From NCBI GenBank assembly GCA_041485165.1, contig JBGPJC010000037.1, positions 1-31,240 of the forward strand: 31,240 nucleotides of DNA, given 5' to 3'. The stretch's first letter is position 1. Each line of letters starts with the position of its first letter. Positions 23,789 to 30,967 of this stretch are shown in pieces. The notes under the pieces are model-generated. The model had not been told where the DNA came from. It saw only the letters and a program-made list of their open reading frames with translations, and searched no databases. This DNA is from JAAFGT01 sp041485165 (GTDB lineage Bacteria > Acidobacteriota > Terriglobia > Acidiferrales > UBA7541). Both the position numbers and the translations under genes were made by a program.

Positions 23789-24394
23789 TTATGCCGCCAT
23801 TCCCTGCAGCATCGAGTCCACCATCAAGTTGATCAACTTCTCGCGGCTTACCCACGGGAACGAGGCGTGGGAGATCAACAATGAGGTAATGCCGTGCGCG
23901 GTGGCCCACAGCGCCTGGCTGGCGCTGGCCACGTCTACGTTGGGAAACTTCCCCGCCCGAATGCAATCAGCCACACCCTGTTGCAGGATGCTGAAGGCTT
24001 TGAGCCCGGCGGACCCGGCAACAAGCACATCGTCCGGATCCACATCGTGAGGGGTCATGAAAGTGACGCGATAATGCTGGGGATACTCGAGCCCGAAATC
24101 CACATACGCGCGGAGGCCACGCTTCAAACATTCGACCGGATCGCCGGGAGACTGAAGAATTTTCTCGAGCTTGCGGCTGAGCCGGTCAAAAGTCTCCTCA
24201 CAGATGCTGCGCATCAGGTCGGCTTTGTCCTGGAAATGAAGATAGATCGTGGTGGGCGAGTATTCGATTTTTTCGGCAACTTTGCGCATGGTGACGTTCT
24301 CGTAGCCCTGAGAGGCGAACAGGTCGCGGGCCGCGTCCAGGATCTCTTTACGCAGCGAATTCTTTTGGCGATCGCGCCGTTCTTTGACGCCCAT
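23789..24394 (-). CDS. TetR/AcrR-family repressor
   Basis: 201 residues from the ATG at 24394. The N-terminal helix-turn-helix is typical: RKEILDAARDLFASQGYENV (about residues 15-34) and TMRKVAEKIEYSPTTIYLHF (about 35-54). The C-terminal ligand domain (about 70-201) resembles the WHG type (GLRAYVDFGLEYPQHYRVTF, SQALWATAHGITSLLI). It is read ahead of the DevBCA-type exporter on the same strand, which suggests local control of export in response to a small hydrophobic compound. A perfect palindrome overlaps its own promoter. The ribosome site is not obvious. Confidence 0.93.
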   Translation of the reverse strand: MGVKERRDRQKNSLRKEILDAARDLFASQGYENVTMRKVAEKIEYSPTTIYLHFQDKADLMRSICEETFDRLSRKLEKILQSPGDPVECLKRGLRAYVDFGLEYPQHYRVTFMTPHDVDPDDVLVAGSAGLKAFSILQQGVADCIRAGKFPNVDVASASQALWATAHGITSLLISHASFPWVSREKLINLMVDSMLQGMAA

Positions 24395-24424
24395 GGGAAG
24401 AGCCTTGGTTAACTCCACGCTTCT

Positions 24425-24466
24425 ACTTAACAGTGTTAAGTATACCCCCTTCACGGTCGGTGTCAA
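24425..24466 (-). promoter_or_regulatory. tetR promoter with perfect 17-bp operator
   Basis: On the minus strand TTGACA (24466-24461) and TATACT (24444-24439) are spaced by 16 bp. The palindrome ACTTAACAGTGTTAAGT at 24425-24441 (8-bp perfect arms) overlaps the end of the -10 box and the start region. This is the expected layout for autorepression by the TetR protein encoded just downstream. Confidence 0.8.
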
Positions 24467-24656
24467 AACATTTCTTCGGGTTGCACCCATCACCGCACCC
24501 TGTCGCAATCTTTCCGCGGGGCCTGGCCGGACCTGGCAGGTTACGGGCTGTGGCTGGATGGATCATTCCTCGGCGGGAAACGAGATGGGGCAATTGCCCC
24601 AGCCGTGTTGCCGGTCTGGCCTGCCTCTGCTACGCTTTCGTCAGGCTTTCCCACGC

Positions 24657-24746
24657 GGAGAGGTGTCTGAGCGGTTGAAAGAGCCCGCCTCGAAAGCGGG
24701 TAGACCGGGAACGGTCTCGTGGGTTCGAATCCCACCCTCTCCGCCA
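24657..24746 (+). tRNA. tRNA-Ser (anticodon CGA), CCA encoded
   Basis: A 90-nt class II tRNA with acceptor GGAGAGG/CCTCTCC, anticodon stem CCCGC/GCGGG with loop CTCGAAA, long variable arm (TAGACCGGGAACGGTCTC), and T-arm GTGGG-TTCGAAT-CCCAC. The anticodon CGA is at 24691-24693; discriminator G, then CCA. Confidence 0.97.
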
Positions 24747-24843
24747 TCCCGGTTAGTCACTGATTTTCCTTCCTTTGAATTCGTGGGGTCGGTGCTATGA
24801 AAGCGCGAGTTCTCACCAACGCAATCATGTATGTACAAATGTA

Positions 24844-24872
24844 TTGACATCCACAATCCAGTCGGATATAGT
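24844..24872 (+). promoter_or_regulatory. Promoter of the brnTA pair
   Basis: TTGACA (24844-24849) and TATAGT (24867-24872) are separated by 17 bp, near consensus, 20 bp before the brnT start. Just upstream lie two ATGTAT direct repeats and the palindrome TGTACA, which could belong to an autoregulatory BrnA site. Confidence 0.75.
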
Positions 24873-24892
24873 GTTTTTGCTGCGACCCAGCT

Positions 24893-25231
24893 ATGCGATT
24901 TGAATGGGATGAGAACAAGAACCGGCAGAACCTTGGCACGCATGACGTTCGTTTTGAAACTGCCGTTCTCGTTTTCGGCGATCCCTACGCTATTACGCAA
25001 CGTGACTCCACCTTTGACAATGAGGAACGCTGGATAACTGTTGGAGCCATAGGGCCGGGTTCAATTCTATTGGTTGTCCATACCTTCTATGAGGAACACC
25101 ACGAAGAAGTCATTCGTATGATCTCGGCTCGTGCCGCTGGGTCGCACGAAAGGAAAGCCTATGAAGAAGCTCACAAAGCAACAGAAACGAGACATCCAAG
25201 CCGTCGCCGCAAAAAAAGACCAAGACGTTGA
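24893..25231 (+). CDS. brnT: BrnT-family ribonuclease toxin
   Basis: 112 residues. The DUF497/BrnT signature is clear: MRFEWDENKNRQNLGTHDV at the start, FETAVLVFGDPYAI, ERWITVGAIGPGSILLVVHT and VIRMISARAAGSHERKAYEE near residues 80-99, which holds the R-x-I-S-A-R and E-R...Y residues typical of the RelE-like fold. BrnT cuts RNA and is silenced by BrnA. The last 25 residues are basic and overlap the beginning of brnA by 71 bp in another frame. The base composition around it is lower in GC than the surroundings. Confidence 0.92.
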   Translation: MRFEWDENKNRQNLGTHDVRFETAVLVFGDPYAITQRDSTFDNEERWITVGAIGPGSILLVVHTFYEEHHEEVIRMISARAAGSHERKAYEEAHKATETRHPSRRRKKRPRR

Positions 25232-25493
25232 TTTTTCAGATGCTCCCCCGGTTTTCGACTGGAGCGGAGCCGAAATCGGCAAGTTCTACCGGCCAAAGAA
25301 GAAGCCTGTCACCATGCGTCTGGATGCCGACGTCATCGCATGGCTCAAAGCCGATGGCCGCGGTTATCAAACTAAGGCAAATTGGCTTCTGCGACACGCC
25401 ATGACTCATTTCAGGAAAGTAAGGAGTCTCGCCAGCCGCGAGAGACACACCCGACGGGTTGGCAAGGCCAGGCACGCAAAGGGGGAGGCTTGA
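25161..25493 (+). CDS. brnA: BrnA-family antitoxin
   Basis: 110 residues from the ATG at 25161, with GGAAAG upstream; an in-frame GTG at 25131 is less likely. The core APPVFDWSGAEIGKFYRPKK followed by VTMRLDADVIAWLKADGRGY and QTKANWLLRHAM is the BrnA ribbon-helix-helix DNA-binding region. The order toxin-then-antitoxin and the overlap are usual for this system, where the BrnA-BrnT complex represses its own promoter. The C-terminus is about 20 residues longer than usual, Arg-rich (SRERHTRRVGKARHAK), and runs into the next gene. Confidence 0.9.
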   Translation: MKKLTKQQKRDIQAVAAKKDQDVDFSDAPPVFDWSGAEIGKFYRPKKKPVTMRLDADVIAWLKADGRGYQTKANWLLRHAMTHFRKVRSLASRERHTRRVGKARHAKGEA

Positions 25494-25936
25494 CTCTCAT
25501 TGATTCCGACCCTGCGCGGCGCGGCACGCTTCGCAACCCTCTGCTGTACTCCTCGCTGGCTCTCGCTGCAGTACTGCTTTCTGTGGGGTGGGTATTCTTC
25601 TCGCGGTGGCAAGAGAACCGCGAGATTGAACGACGCGCGGAGGAGAAGAAGGCCGCTGCGGACCGGCGCATGGTGGAGGCGCTCGGCGGGGACCGTTTCG
25701 AGATTCTGAGTTTTTACGCCAGCCCCGGCGTCATCCGGCGCGGCGAGACTTCCCAATTGTGCTATGCAGTTTCCAACGCCAAGAAAGTGCGCCTCGAGCC
25801 GCAATCCAGTCCCGTGTGGCCGTCCTACAGCCGCTGCGTCGATGTCTCCCCTGCCCGAGACACGACTTACACCTTGACCGCAGAGGATGCGGCGGGACAC
25901 ACCAAGTCCGCAACGTTAGTTCTAATAGTTCAGTAG
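25490..25936 (+). CDS. Membrane-anchored Ig-like domain protein, function unknown
   Basis: 148 residues if it starts at the TTG at 25490, which overlaps the brnA stop (TTGA); the strong GGGGGAGG at 25481-25488 is very close to it, so the true start is uncertain and may be a rare codon just downstream. One membrane segment (LLYSSLALAAVLLSVGWVFF, about residues 18-37) is followed by a short charged coiled coil (ENREIERRAEEKKAAADRR) and a beta-rich domain of about 75 residues (SPGVIRRGETSQLCYAVSNA...DTTYTLTAEDAAG). That domain resembles an Ig-like fold with two cysteines that could form a disulfide outside the membrane. Function unknown. Confidence 0.7.
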   Translation: MTLIDSDPARRGTLRNPLLYSSLALAAVLLSVGWVFFSRWQENREIERRAEEKKAAADRRMVEALGGDRFEILSFYASPGVIRRGETSQLCYAVSNAKKVRLEPQSSPVWPSYSRCVDVSPARDTTYTLTAEDAAGHTKSATLVLIVQ

Positions 25937-25944
25937 GCGCTGCT

Positions 25945-26235
25945 CTAGCGGCTGGCCACAACCTTGGCAGGTGACGCGATGAGTCCCACTCCCTTGGTAA
26001 CACCGAGAAGCTGGTCGGCCTTGGCCTGAATGTCCGCGGGGTTGAACATCGGCGGCGAGCAAGTGCGGTCGGTGCAGACGAACGCGGCAGGTTTTGCTAG
26101 CTGCGGATATTGGACGTCTGGGTTGGGCAACTTCCCTTCGCGGGTGTCCCACCACTCGACCCGCTTGTAACTCGCGGGATAGCGCAGGGCGGCCTGGAAG
26201 AGCGCGCGAGCCGCGGCGCAAGTGTACAATTGCAC
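25945..26235 (-). pseudogene. C-terminal remnant of a DUF255 (YyaL/SPATA20-like) thioredoxin-domain gene
   Basis: About 96 residues remain. YPASYKRVEWWDTREGKLPN and KPAAFVCTDRTCSPPMF match the extreme C-terminus of DUF255/thioredoxin-domain proteins, which normally exceed 600 residues. A TAA stop lies in frame just upstream (near 26260), and the thioredoxin and six-hairpin glycosidase-like parts are absent. The start would have to be a GTG at 26235 with no ribosome site. It is most likely a decayed gene fragment. Assignment to the family rests on memory of the tail motif. Confidence 0.65.
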
Positions 26236-26306
26236 TGGAATGCCGCTGATGCATCCTTAAATCGTGTTCCAGAGCGGCGCCGCGTAATTCCCACAAGGAT
26301 TCTGTC

Positions 26307-27080
26307 TTGGCTGATAGCGTACTGGTCAGAAACCTCCGCAGGCAAGGCGTCCGAATCGACCGGCGTGCCGCCACATTGTGGTTCGAGCGCGGCGCCCTCT
26401 CCTCACAGGAGATGGCCGAATTTGCCAGGCTCGCGGACCGGGGGATCCGGGACATCGAGCGCTGGCTGCATGTTCCTGCTGCCCGCCGCCGGGTGCGCAC
26501 TGGAAAAATCTTCTACTTCATCAGCAACCAGGTGGAAATCTCCCTCGCCCGCGGGCGAACGATCTTTCTGCCGCTCTTCCGCGTGCGGAACCGTTCTGCT
26601 CCCTACTTGCACGAGACGTTTCACCTGCTGGTGAAGTGCGCGCGCTGCCCGCTGTGGTTCAGCGAGGGGATGGCCTGCTACGTGCAAAGCTACGTCAGCG
26701 AGCATTTCGGCGGCTACGATGGCGCCATCTTCACTCGCGGCGGCAACCGCGGCGTAGACGTGGACGCGGCCGGCTGGCTATCGAGGCGCGAAGGGAAAGC
26801 CGTGCTGCCTTTCCTCGGCGCGGACGGCCAGCCCCCTTCCCTGTTCAGCGACCGGCACAATGTGGCCACCCCCTTCTACGTCCTGTCCCACTCCTTCGTG
26901 AAGTTCTTGGCCAGACGCTTGGCGGCGGCGAAGCTCAACATGCTGGCTGTGGCGCGGAACTTTGAGCAGTCGTTCGAGGCTGCAAGCAGCAAAACTCCGC
27001 TCGAGTGGAAAAAGGATTGGCTCACGTCCCTCGCCATCCGCCGGAGGGGACGAGAGAAACCGTCCAAGACCGTTGCTTGA
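26307..27080 (+). CDS. Putative gluzincin-type metallopeptidase (HExxH)
   Basis: 257 residues from a TTG at 26307; AAGGA lies 6-7 bp upstream, while no ATG stands at a suitable place. The zinc motif HETFHLL (about residues 101-107) is followed 15 residues later by WFSEGMACYVQSY, supplying the third ligand Glu, as in the DUF1570/peptidase MA-like group. The part before it (ERWLHVPAARRRVRTGKIFY) fits the propeptide-like start of that fold. No signal peptide is seen with this start, so it may be cytoplasmic. The C-terminus is basic. No substrate can be proposed. Confidence 0.82.
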   Translation: MADSVLVRNLRRQGVRIDRRAATLWFERGALSSQEMAEFARLADRGIRDIERWLHVPAARRRVRTGKIFYFISNQVEISLARGRTIFLPLFRVRNRSAPYLHETFHLLVKCARCPLWFSEGMACYVQSYVSEHFGGYDGAIFTRGGNRGVDVDAAGWLSRREGKAVLPFLGADGQPPSLFSDRHNVATPFYVLSHSFVKFLARRLAAAKLNMLAVARNFEQSFEAASSKTPLEWKKDWLTSLAIRRRGREKPSKTVA

Positions 27081-27298
27081 TTGGCTTCCTTCCCCTCCAG
27101 TTTCCTCGTTTGCCCGCCGATGAGAGACCGGGAAACCCCAAGAGCGGCACTAAGATCCATTGCTGGTGAAGCACCACAACTGTTGAGGAGCAGGCAGCAT
27201 CCAAGGAGTGGGTGGTAGAATCTGTGCAAGGTGTGTTGCGGGTGTGCCGGCGCCTCTTCCGGCGCGATTCCCGCGCGGTGATGTAAGGAAGGGCGGCT

Positions 27299-27526
27299 GT
27301 GCGTCAGGCCAAACGACTTGTGAAAATTGTGGTGGGGTTTACCCTGCTGCTGCTCGGCGCCGTCTTGCTTTTTACACCGGGTCCAGGATGGCCGGTGGTC
27401 TTTGCGGGACTGGTGCTGCTTGCCGCGGAGTTTATCTGGGCCCGCCGCCTGCTTGACCACTTGAAGTCGCAGGTGGATCGTGTTCGCACATCCCTGCGGC
27501 CGTCGAACAACTCCGAAAAAGCTTGA
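27299..27526 (+). CDS. PGPGW-motif small membrane protein
   Basis: 75 residues from a GTG at 27299, with AAGGAAGGG upstream. Two membrane segments flank the motif: KIVVGFTLLLLGAVLLFTPG (about residues 9-28) and PVVFAGLVLLAAEFIWARRL (about 32-51), with PGPGW at the turn. The family (TIGR02611-like) is widespread in actinobacteria and others, with unknown function. Convergent with the DUF1579-like gene. Confidence 0.88.
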   Translation: MRQAKRLVKIVVGFTLLLLGAVLLFTPGPGWPVVFAGLVLLAAEFIWARRLLDHLKSQVDRVRTSLRPSNNSEKA

Positions 27527-27543
27527 TCTTTCGCCGCTCTCGT

Positions 27544-27572
27544 CTCTCTCTGTGCTCTCTGCGCTCTCTGCG
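27544..27572. repeat. CACAGAGA-type interspersed repeat, copy C (inverted)
   Basis: This copy is in the opposite orientation to copy D at 27631-27666, 58 bp away. Together they could form a stem of about 25 bp between two convergent genes. Confidence 0.85.
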
Positions 27573-27630
27573 TTTTCATTGATCTCAGCTTCGTGGGACG
27601 AAATACCCAGGGAAACCTAGAAAAAGATTT

Positions 27631-27666
27631 ACACAGAGAACACAGAGAGCGCAGAGAGCACAGAGG
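27631..27666. repeat. CACAGAGA-type interspersed repeat, copy D
   Basis: 36 bp, ACACAGAGA-ACACAGAGA-GCGCAGAGA-GCACAGAGG; pairs with copy C as an inverted repeat in the gap between the PGPGW gene and the DUF1579-like gene. Confidence 0.85.
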
Positions 27667-27700
27667 TAAACCCCAGAGAGGGAGATTTGTTGCTAATGGT

Positions 27701-28393
27701 TCAGTTCGGCTTCTTGGCAGGCGGCTGCGAATCCGGCTGCCTACCCAGCCGGCCGCGTTTGCCTTGCTGGCTTAGCTTCTCCCCCCAGCCTTTGCCTTCC
27801 GCTTGCTGCGCGCGCTGCGCCGACGCGTCCAAATACACTTTGTAGGCTTCGGTCCCCCAGGCCTGCTCGATGCGCGTGTGGACTTCGTCATCGGAGACGT
27901 GAATGTAGGTAATTCGTTCGCGGAACGGCCGGCCGCCGGCGGTTTTCTTGTGTTCGAGGACCAGGGTATTGTCGTCCTTCCAGTTGCCGCTGTATTCGCC
28001 GATGCCGCCGGCATCGTCAAACCACCACAGTTTGTAGACACGGTCTTCGTGGTCGTAAGCCATAACCCCATGGGCGTGGCTGTCGCCTTCCGGTCCGCTG
28101 CCCTCGTAGCCTATGAAGAGGTAGAGGCCAAAAGCCGGCCGCGCGATCCAGCGACCTTTGCCGCTCGGGCTGTCAGCCGGGTCGCCGGCATAGCGCACAT
28201 CCTCTTGCCAGGCGCCGGCGAAAACCATCAGCTTTTTGTCCTCGGCTCCGGAGAAGGGGTTGTCTTTGGCCTGGGTCTGGGCCTTGCCCTTTTGCGCGGA
28301 CTGCTGTGCGAGGACGGAAATTCCGGCAACGCAGAGTGCTGCGAAGATTATCGCCGTGGCCAGTCCTGAGAACATTGCCAGTCGCCGGTACAT
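27701..28393 (-). CDS. Secreted DUF1579-like protein
   Basis: 230 residues from the ATG at 28393 (AGGAGG upstream); the open frame continues 5' but without a site. A signal peptide (MYRRLAMFSGLATAIIFAAL, then CVAGISVLAQ) is followed by a Lys/Gln-rich linker and a single beta-barrel-like domain. The strands KLMVFAGAWQEDVRYAGDP, LYLFIGYEGSG, VYKLWWFDDAGGIGEYSGNW and TLVLEHKK follow the DUF1579 pattern (residual-weight lipocalin-like proteins common in acidobacteria and planctomycetes). The C-terminus is basic and Pro/Gln-rich. Function unknown. Confidence 0.82.
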   Translation of the reverse strand: MYRRLAMFSGLATAIIFAALCVAGISVLAQQSAQKGKAQTQAKDNPFSGAEDKKLMVFAGAWQEDVRYAGDPADSPSGKGRWIARPAFGLYLFIGYEGSGPEGDSHAHGVMAYDHEDRVYKLWWFDDAGGIGEYSGNWKDDNTLVLEHKKTAGGRPFRERITYIHVSDDEVHTRIEQAWGTEAYKVYLDASAQRAQQAEGKGWGEKLSQQGKRGRLGRQPDSQPPAKKPN

Positions 28394-28623
28394 GCTCGCC
28401 TCCTGCTCGTGATGCTGCATGGTAAGAGTGCCGGCCTGAATGCCGGCGATGAGGGGAGCGCTCTTGCCGCGCCGCAGCCTGCCGATTAAACCCGCACCTC
28501 TTAGCATAGTCGCGCGCGCTACTCTTTTGAACCACAAAGCCAGCGGCTTTGCCATGCTGGTGCAGTTATGGTTACATCAGAGTTTGATGGCGCTGCGCGG
28601 ATCGCGGTCGCCCCAGGGGGGTT

Positions 28624-29412
28624 ATGAGCCGTTGGAAGGGGAAATGGGCGCTGGTCACCGGAGCCAGCGCCGGGATCGGCACCGAGCTGGCGCGCCAACT
28701 GGCCGCGGGCGGAGCGCATTTGCTGCTGACCGCGCGGCGCAAAGACCGTCTGGAGAAGCTCGCCGAGGAACTGCGCTCGCGCCACGGCTCAAACGTTGCG
28801 GTGTTTGCCGCCGACCTCGGCCAGCCTGGCGCGGCCGACGCCGTCTTTGGCTATACCTCCGGCAAGGGGATCGAAGTCGAACTGCTGGTGAACAACGCGG
28901 GTTTCGGCGTTTACGGTGAATTCACACGCATCCCCCTCGAACGCCAGCTCGAGATGGTGCAGGTGAATGTCTCCGCGGTGATCCACCTGACCTACCTGTA
29001 TCTTCCCGGAATGCTCGAGCGGAGGCACGGGGACATCTTGATCGTTGCTTCCACCGCCGGGTTCCAGTCGGTTCCCTACATTTCCGCATATGCCGCGACG
29101 AAGTCCTTCGACTTGTTTTTCGCCGGGGCGCTGGCAGAGGAGGTGCGTCCGCAGGGAGTGCGCGTGTGCGCGCTCTGTCCCGGATCTACCACCACGGAAT
29201 TCCAGCAGGTGGCCGGCCAGCCTGATAATTCCTTTCGTTCGGCGGAGAGCGCCGAAAAAGTGGCCCGAGTGGGGCTGGAGGCTATGGCCAGTGGAAAGAG
29301 CCTGGTCGTATCGGGCGGGAAAAATAAATTCATGGTTCAGAGCCAGCGGCTCGCTCCCCGCAGCCTGGTAGCGCGTGTGGCGGCGAAAATGTTTCGCCCC
29401 GGCACACGGTAA
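28624..29412 (+). CDS. Short-chain dehydrogenase/reductase (DltE-like)
   Basis: 262 residues. The NAD(P)-binding motif TGASAGIG (about residues 13-20), LLVNNAGFGVYG (about 87-98, NNAG) and the catalytic triad region VASTAGFQSVPYISAYAATK (Ser near 139, YxxxK near 155-159) are intact. ARRKDRL after strand 2 favours NADP(H). PGSTTTEF after strand 6 is the usual cofactor-closing loop. The sequence resembles the classical SDR group annotated as DltE/YqjQ-like oxidoreductases acting on unknown substrates. It is divergent from the DUF1579-like gene. Confidence 0.93.
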   Translation: MSRWKGKWALVTGASAGIGTELARQLAAGGAHLLLTARRKDRLEKLAEELRSRHGSNVAVFAADLGQPGAADAVFGYTSGKGIEVELLVNNAGFGVYGEFTRIPLERQLEMVQVNVSAVIHLTYLYLPGMLERRHGDILIVASTAGFQSVPYISAYAATKSFDLFFAGALAEEVRPQGVRVCALCPGSTTTEFQQVAGQPDNSFRSAESAEKVARVGLEAMASGKSLVVSGGKNKFMVQSQRLAPRSLVARVAAKMFRPGTR

Positions 29413-29499
29413 TCTCCTAGACGCCGAGCATTCAGGTGGCCCCTGTCCACCCACAGCGTTGTACCTCCAGGCAGGGCCGGGTGGCGGCAGATGAAAAAC

Positions 29500-29531
29500 T
29501 ATTGGAACTTTGCCCGCCCGGTATTGGAACT
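29500..29531 (+). promoter_or_regulatory. Direct repeat TATTGGAACT ahead of the ECF sigma gene
   Basis: TATTGGAACT at 29500-29509 and 29522-29531, with a further TATTGG at 29534. The GGAAC core resembles ECF -35 elements. No matching -10 is convincing, so this is a candidate site only. Confidence 0.35.
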
Positions 29532-29567
29532 AGTATTGGCAGCGCGTTTGGGCATCTTAGGACGTGG

Positions 29568-30218
29568 ATGACAGCGAAGGGGAATCTCAGCCCGGAGGAG
29601 TTGCTTTCCCGCGCGGCTGCCGGAGATGAGGAGGCCTTCGCCCTTCTCTACCGTCAACTGCAGGGAGGGGTCTATCGCTTTGCCCTGCAGATGAGTGGGA
29701 GCCAGAATATTGCCGAAGAGGTGGTTCAGGAAGTGTTCATGGTCTTGATCCGCGATTCGAAGAAGTTTGATCCTGCCCGGGGCGCCTTGCAGTCGTTCCT
29801 GTACGGCGTGGCACGCAACCATGTGTTGCGCTGCATCGAGCGGGACACGCGGTACGTGCCGGTGGGGGATGACCAGGCATCCATGGAGGACGCGCTCCGC
29901 CGCGGGGCCAACGGTGTCCACAGGCAGGTCCCGGCCGGAGATATTTCCGATGAGCTGGTGCGCCGGGAAACCGTCGGGCGAGTGCGCCAGGCGGTGCTGG
30001 CGCTGCCCGCTTATTACCGGGAAGTTGTGGTCCTGTGCGAGCTGCAGGGGATGAGCTACGAAGACGCCGCCCGGGTCATCGGGTGCGCCATCGGGACCGT
30101 TCGCTCGCGTCTGCACCGGGCCCGCGATCTCTTGCAGGCCAAACTGCGCGTGCTCCGTCCGCAATCCGGCGAGAACGGCGTGCCTGCGCAGCAATTGGAA
30201 GTGAGAGGTAGAGCATGA
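29568..30218 (+). CDS. ECF-type RNA polymerase sigma factor
   Basis: 216 residues from the ATG at 29568 (AGGACG upstream); the frame is open further 5' but not conserved. Sigma region 2 spans about residues 18-90 (DEEAFALLYRQLQGGVYRFA, NIAEEVVQEVFMVLIRD, ALQSFLYGVARNHVLRC), and region 4 about 140-195 (LPAYYREVVVLCELQGMSYE, then CAIGTVRSRLHRARDLL). Regions 1 and 3 are absent, as in all ECF factors. The stop overlaps the start of the anti-sigma gene by ATGA. Upstream, TATTGGAACT occurs twice, 22 bp apart (29500 and 29522), containing GGAAC, a common ECF -35 core; self-regulation is possible. Confidence 0.94.
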   Translation: MTAKGNLSPEELLSRAAAGDEEAFALLYRQLQGGVYRFALQMSGSQNIAEEVVQEVFMVLIRDSKKFDPARGALQSFLYGVARNHVLRCIERDTRYVPVGDDQASMEDALRRGANGVHRQVPAGDISDELVRRETVGRVRQAVLALPAYYREVVVLCELQGMSYEDAARVIGCAIGTVRSRLHRARDLLQAKLRVLRPQSGENGVPAQQLEVRGRA

Positions 30219-30907
30219 ACTGCGAGCAAGTCCAGGATGTGTTCGTTGCGATTGCGCGCCAGGAAGGGGTGGACGAGGCACTTTCCACGCAGGCCCACGC
30301 ACACGCGCAGGACTGCCCGCGCTGCGCGGCGTTCTGGGCGGATTCACGAACTCTTGGCGAGGATCTGGAGGTGCTGGCCGCGGAGGACCGCGAAAAGCTG
30401 GCTCCCGCCCACCTGGAAGGTGCGCTTCGAATCGAGTTCCGGCAGGGCAGAAGGGCTGCACTCCGGAGGCGCGCATTTGCGCGTTGGTCTGCGGGCGCGG
30501 CGGCCGCCGCTTGTCTCCTCCTTGCAGGTGGCGCCGCGACCCGCTGGATCCTGGTGCGGAGCGCGGCTCGGACGGATAAAGTGGCTGTCATGCCCGCGCA
30601 ACAGATGGCCGGCGTCGTCGAGTCGAGTTCGGACGGGCAGGCTGACCTCACGGAATTCACCGCGCAATTGAATGCGTGGGAAAACGCGAAGAAAGCGCAC
30701 GAGTTGACCACAGACTTCTTTCCTTTCTCCAGCGGTGTGGATTCCGCGCCCCTGGAAGAGGCCACCTTAATCCGCGTAAGGCTCCCGCGTGCGGCCATGT
30801 CCTCCTACGGTTTTATCGTCCCCGAGGAACGCGCCGCGGAATGGGTGAATGCCGACGTTGTGTTGGGGGAAGACGGACAACCCCGCGCCATCCGCTTCGT
30901 GCGGTAA
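30215..30907 (+). CDS. Anti-sigma factor with zinc-finger (zf-HC2) and one membrane segment
   Basis: 230 residues; the ATG overlaps the sigma-factor stop (ATGA). The N-terminal anti-sigma domain begins MNCEQVQDVFVAIARQEG and ends with HAQDCPRCAAFW (about residues 30-41), the HxxxCxxC zinc-binding motif of ZAS proteins. A membrane segment follows at about 90-113 (SAGAAAAACLLLAGGAATRW), and about 115 residues lie outside. They contain ESSSDGQADLTEFTAQLNAW and a C-terminal beta part ending in DGQPRAIRFVR. It should hold the adjacent ECF factor at the membrane until a signal releases it. Confidence 0.92.
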   Translation: MNCEQVQDVFVAIARQEGVDEALSTQAHAHAQDCPRCAAFWADSRTLGEDLEVLAAEDREKLAPAHLEGALRIEFRQGRRAALRRRAFARWSAGAAAAACLLLAGGAATRWILVRSAARTDKVAVMPAQQMAGVVESSSDGQADLTEFTAQLNAWENAKKAHELTTDFFPFSSGVDSAPLEEATLIRVRLPRAAMSSYGFIVPEERAAEWVNADVVLGEDGQPRAIRFVR

Positions 30908-30967
30908 GCAGGCGGGCGAGAGAACGATTTGGTTCTTAGAAACAATCATCTTTGTCATGGAGGCACG

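Noticed and set aside
27544..27666. CRISPR-like array
   Set aside because: The 9-10 bp units are tandem without spacers and no cas genes are near.
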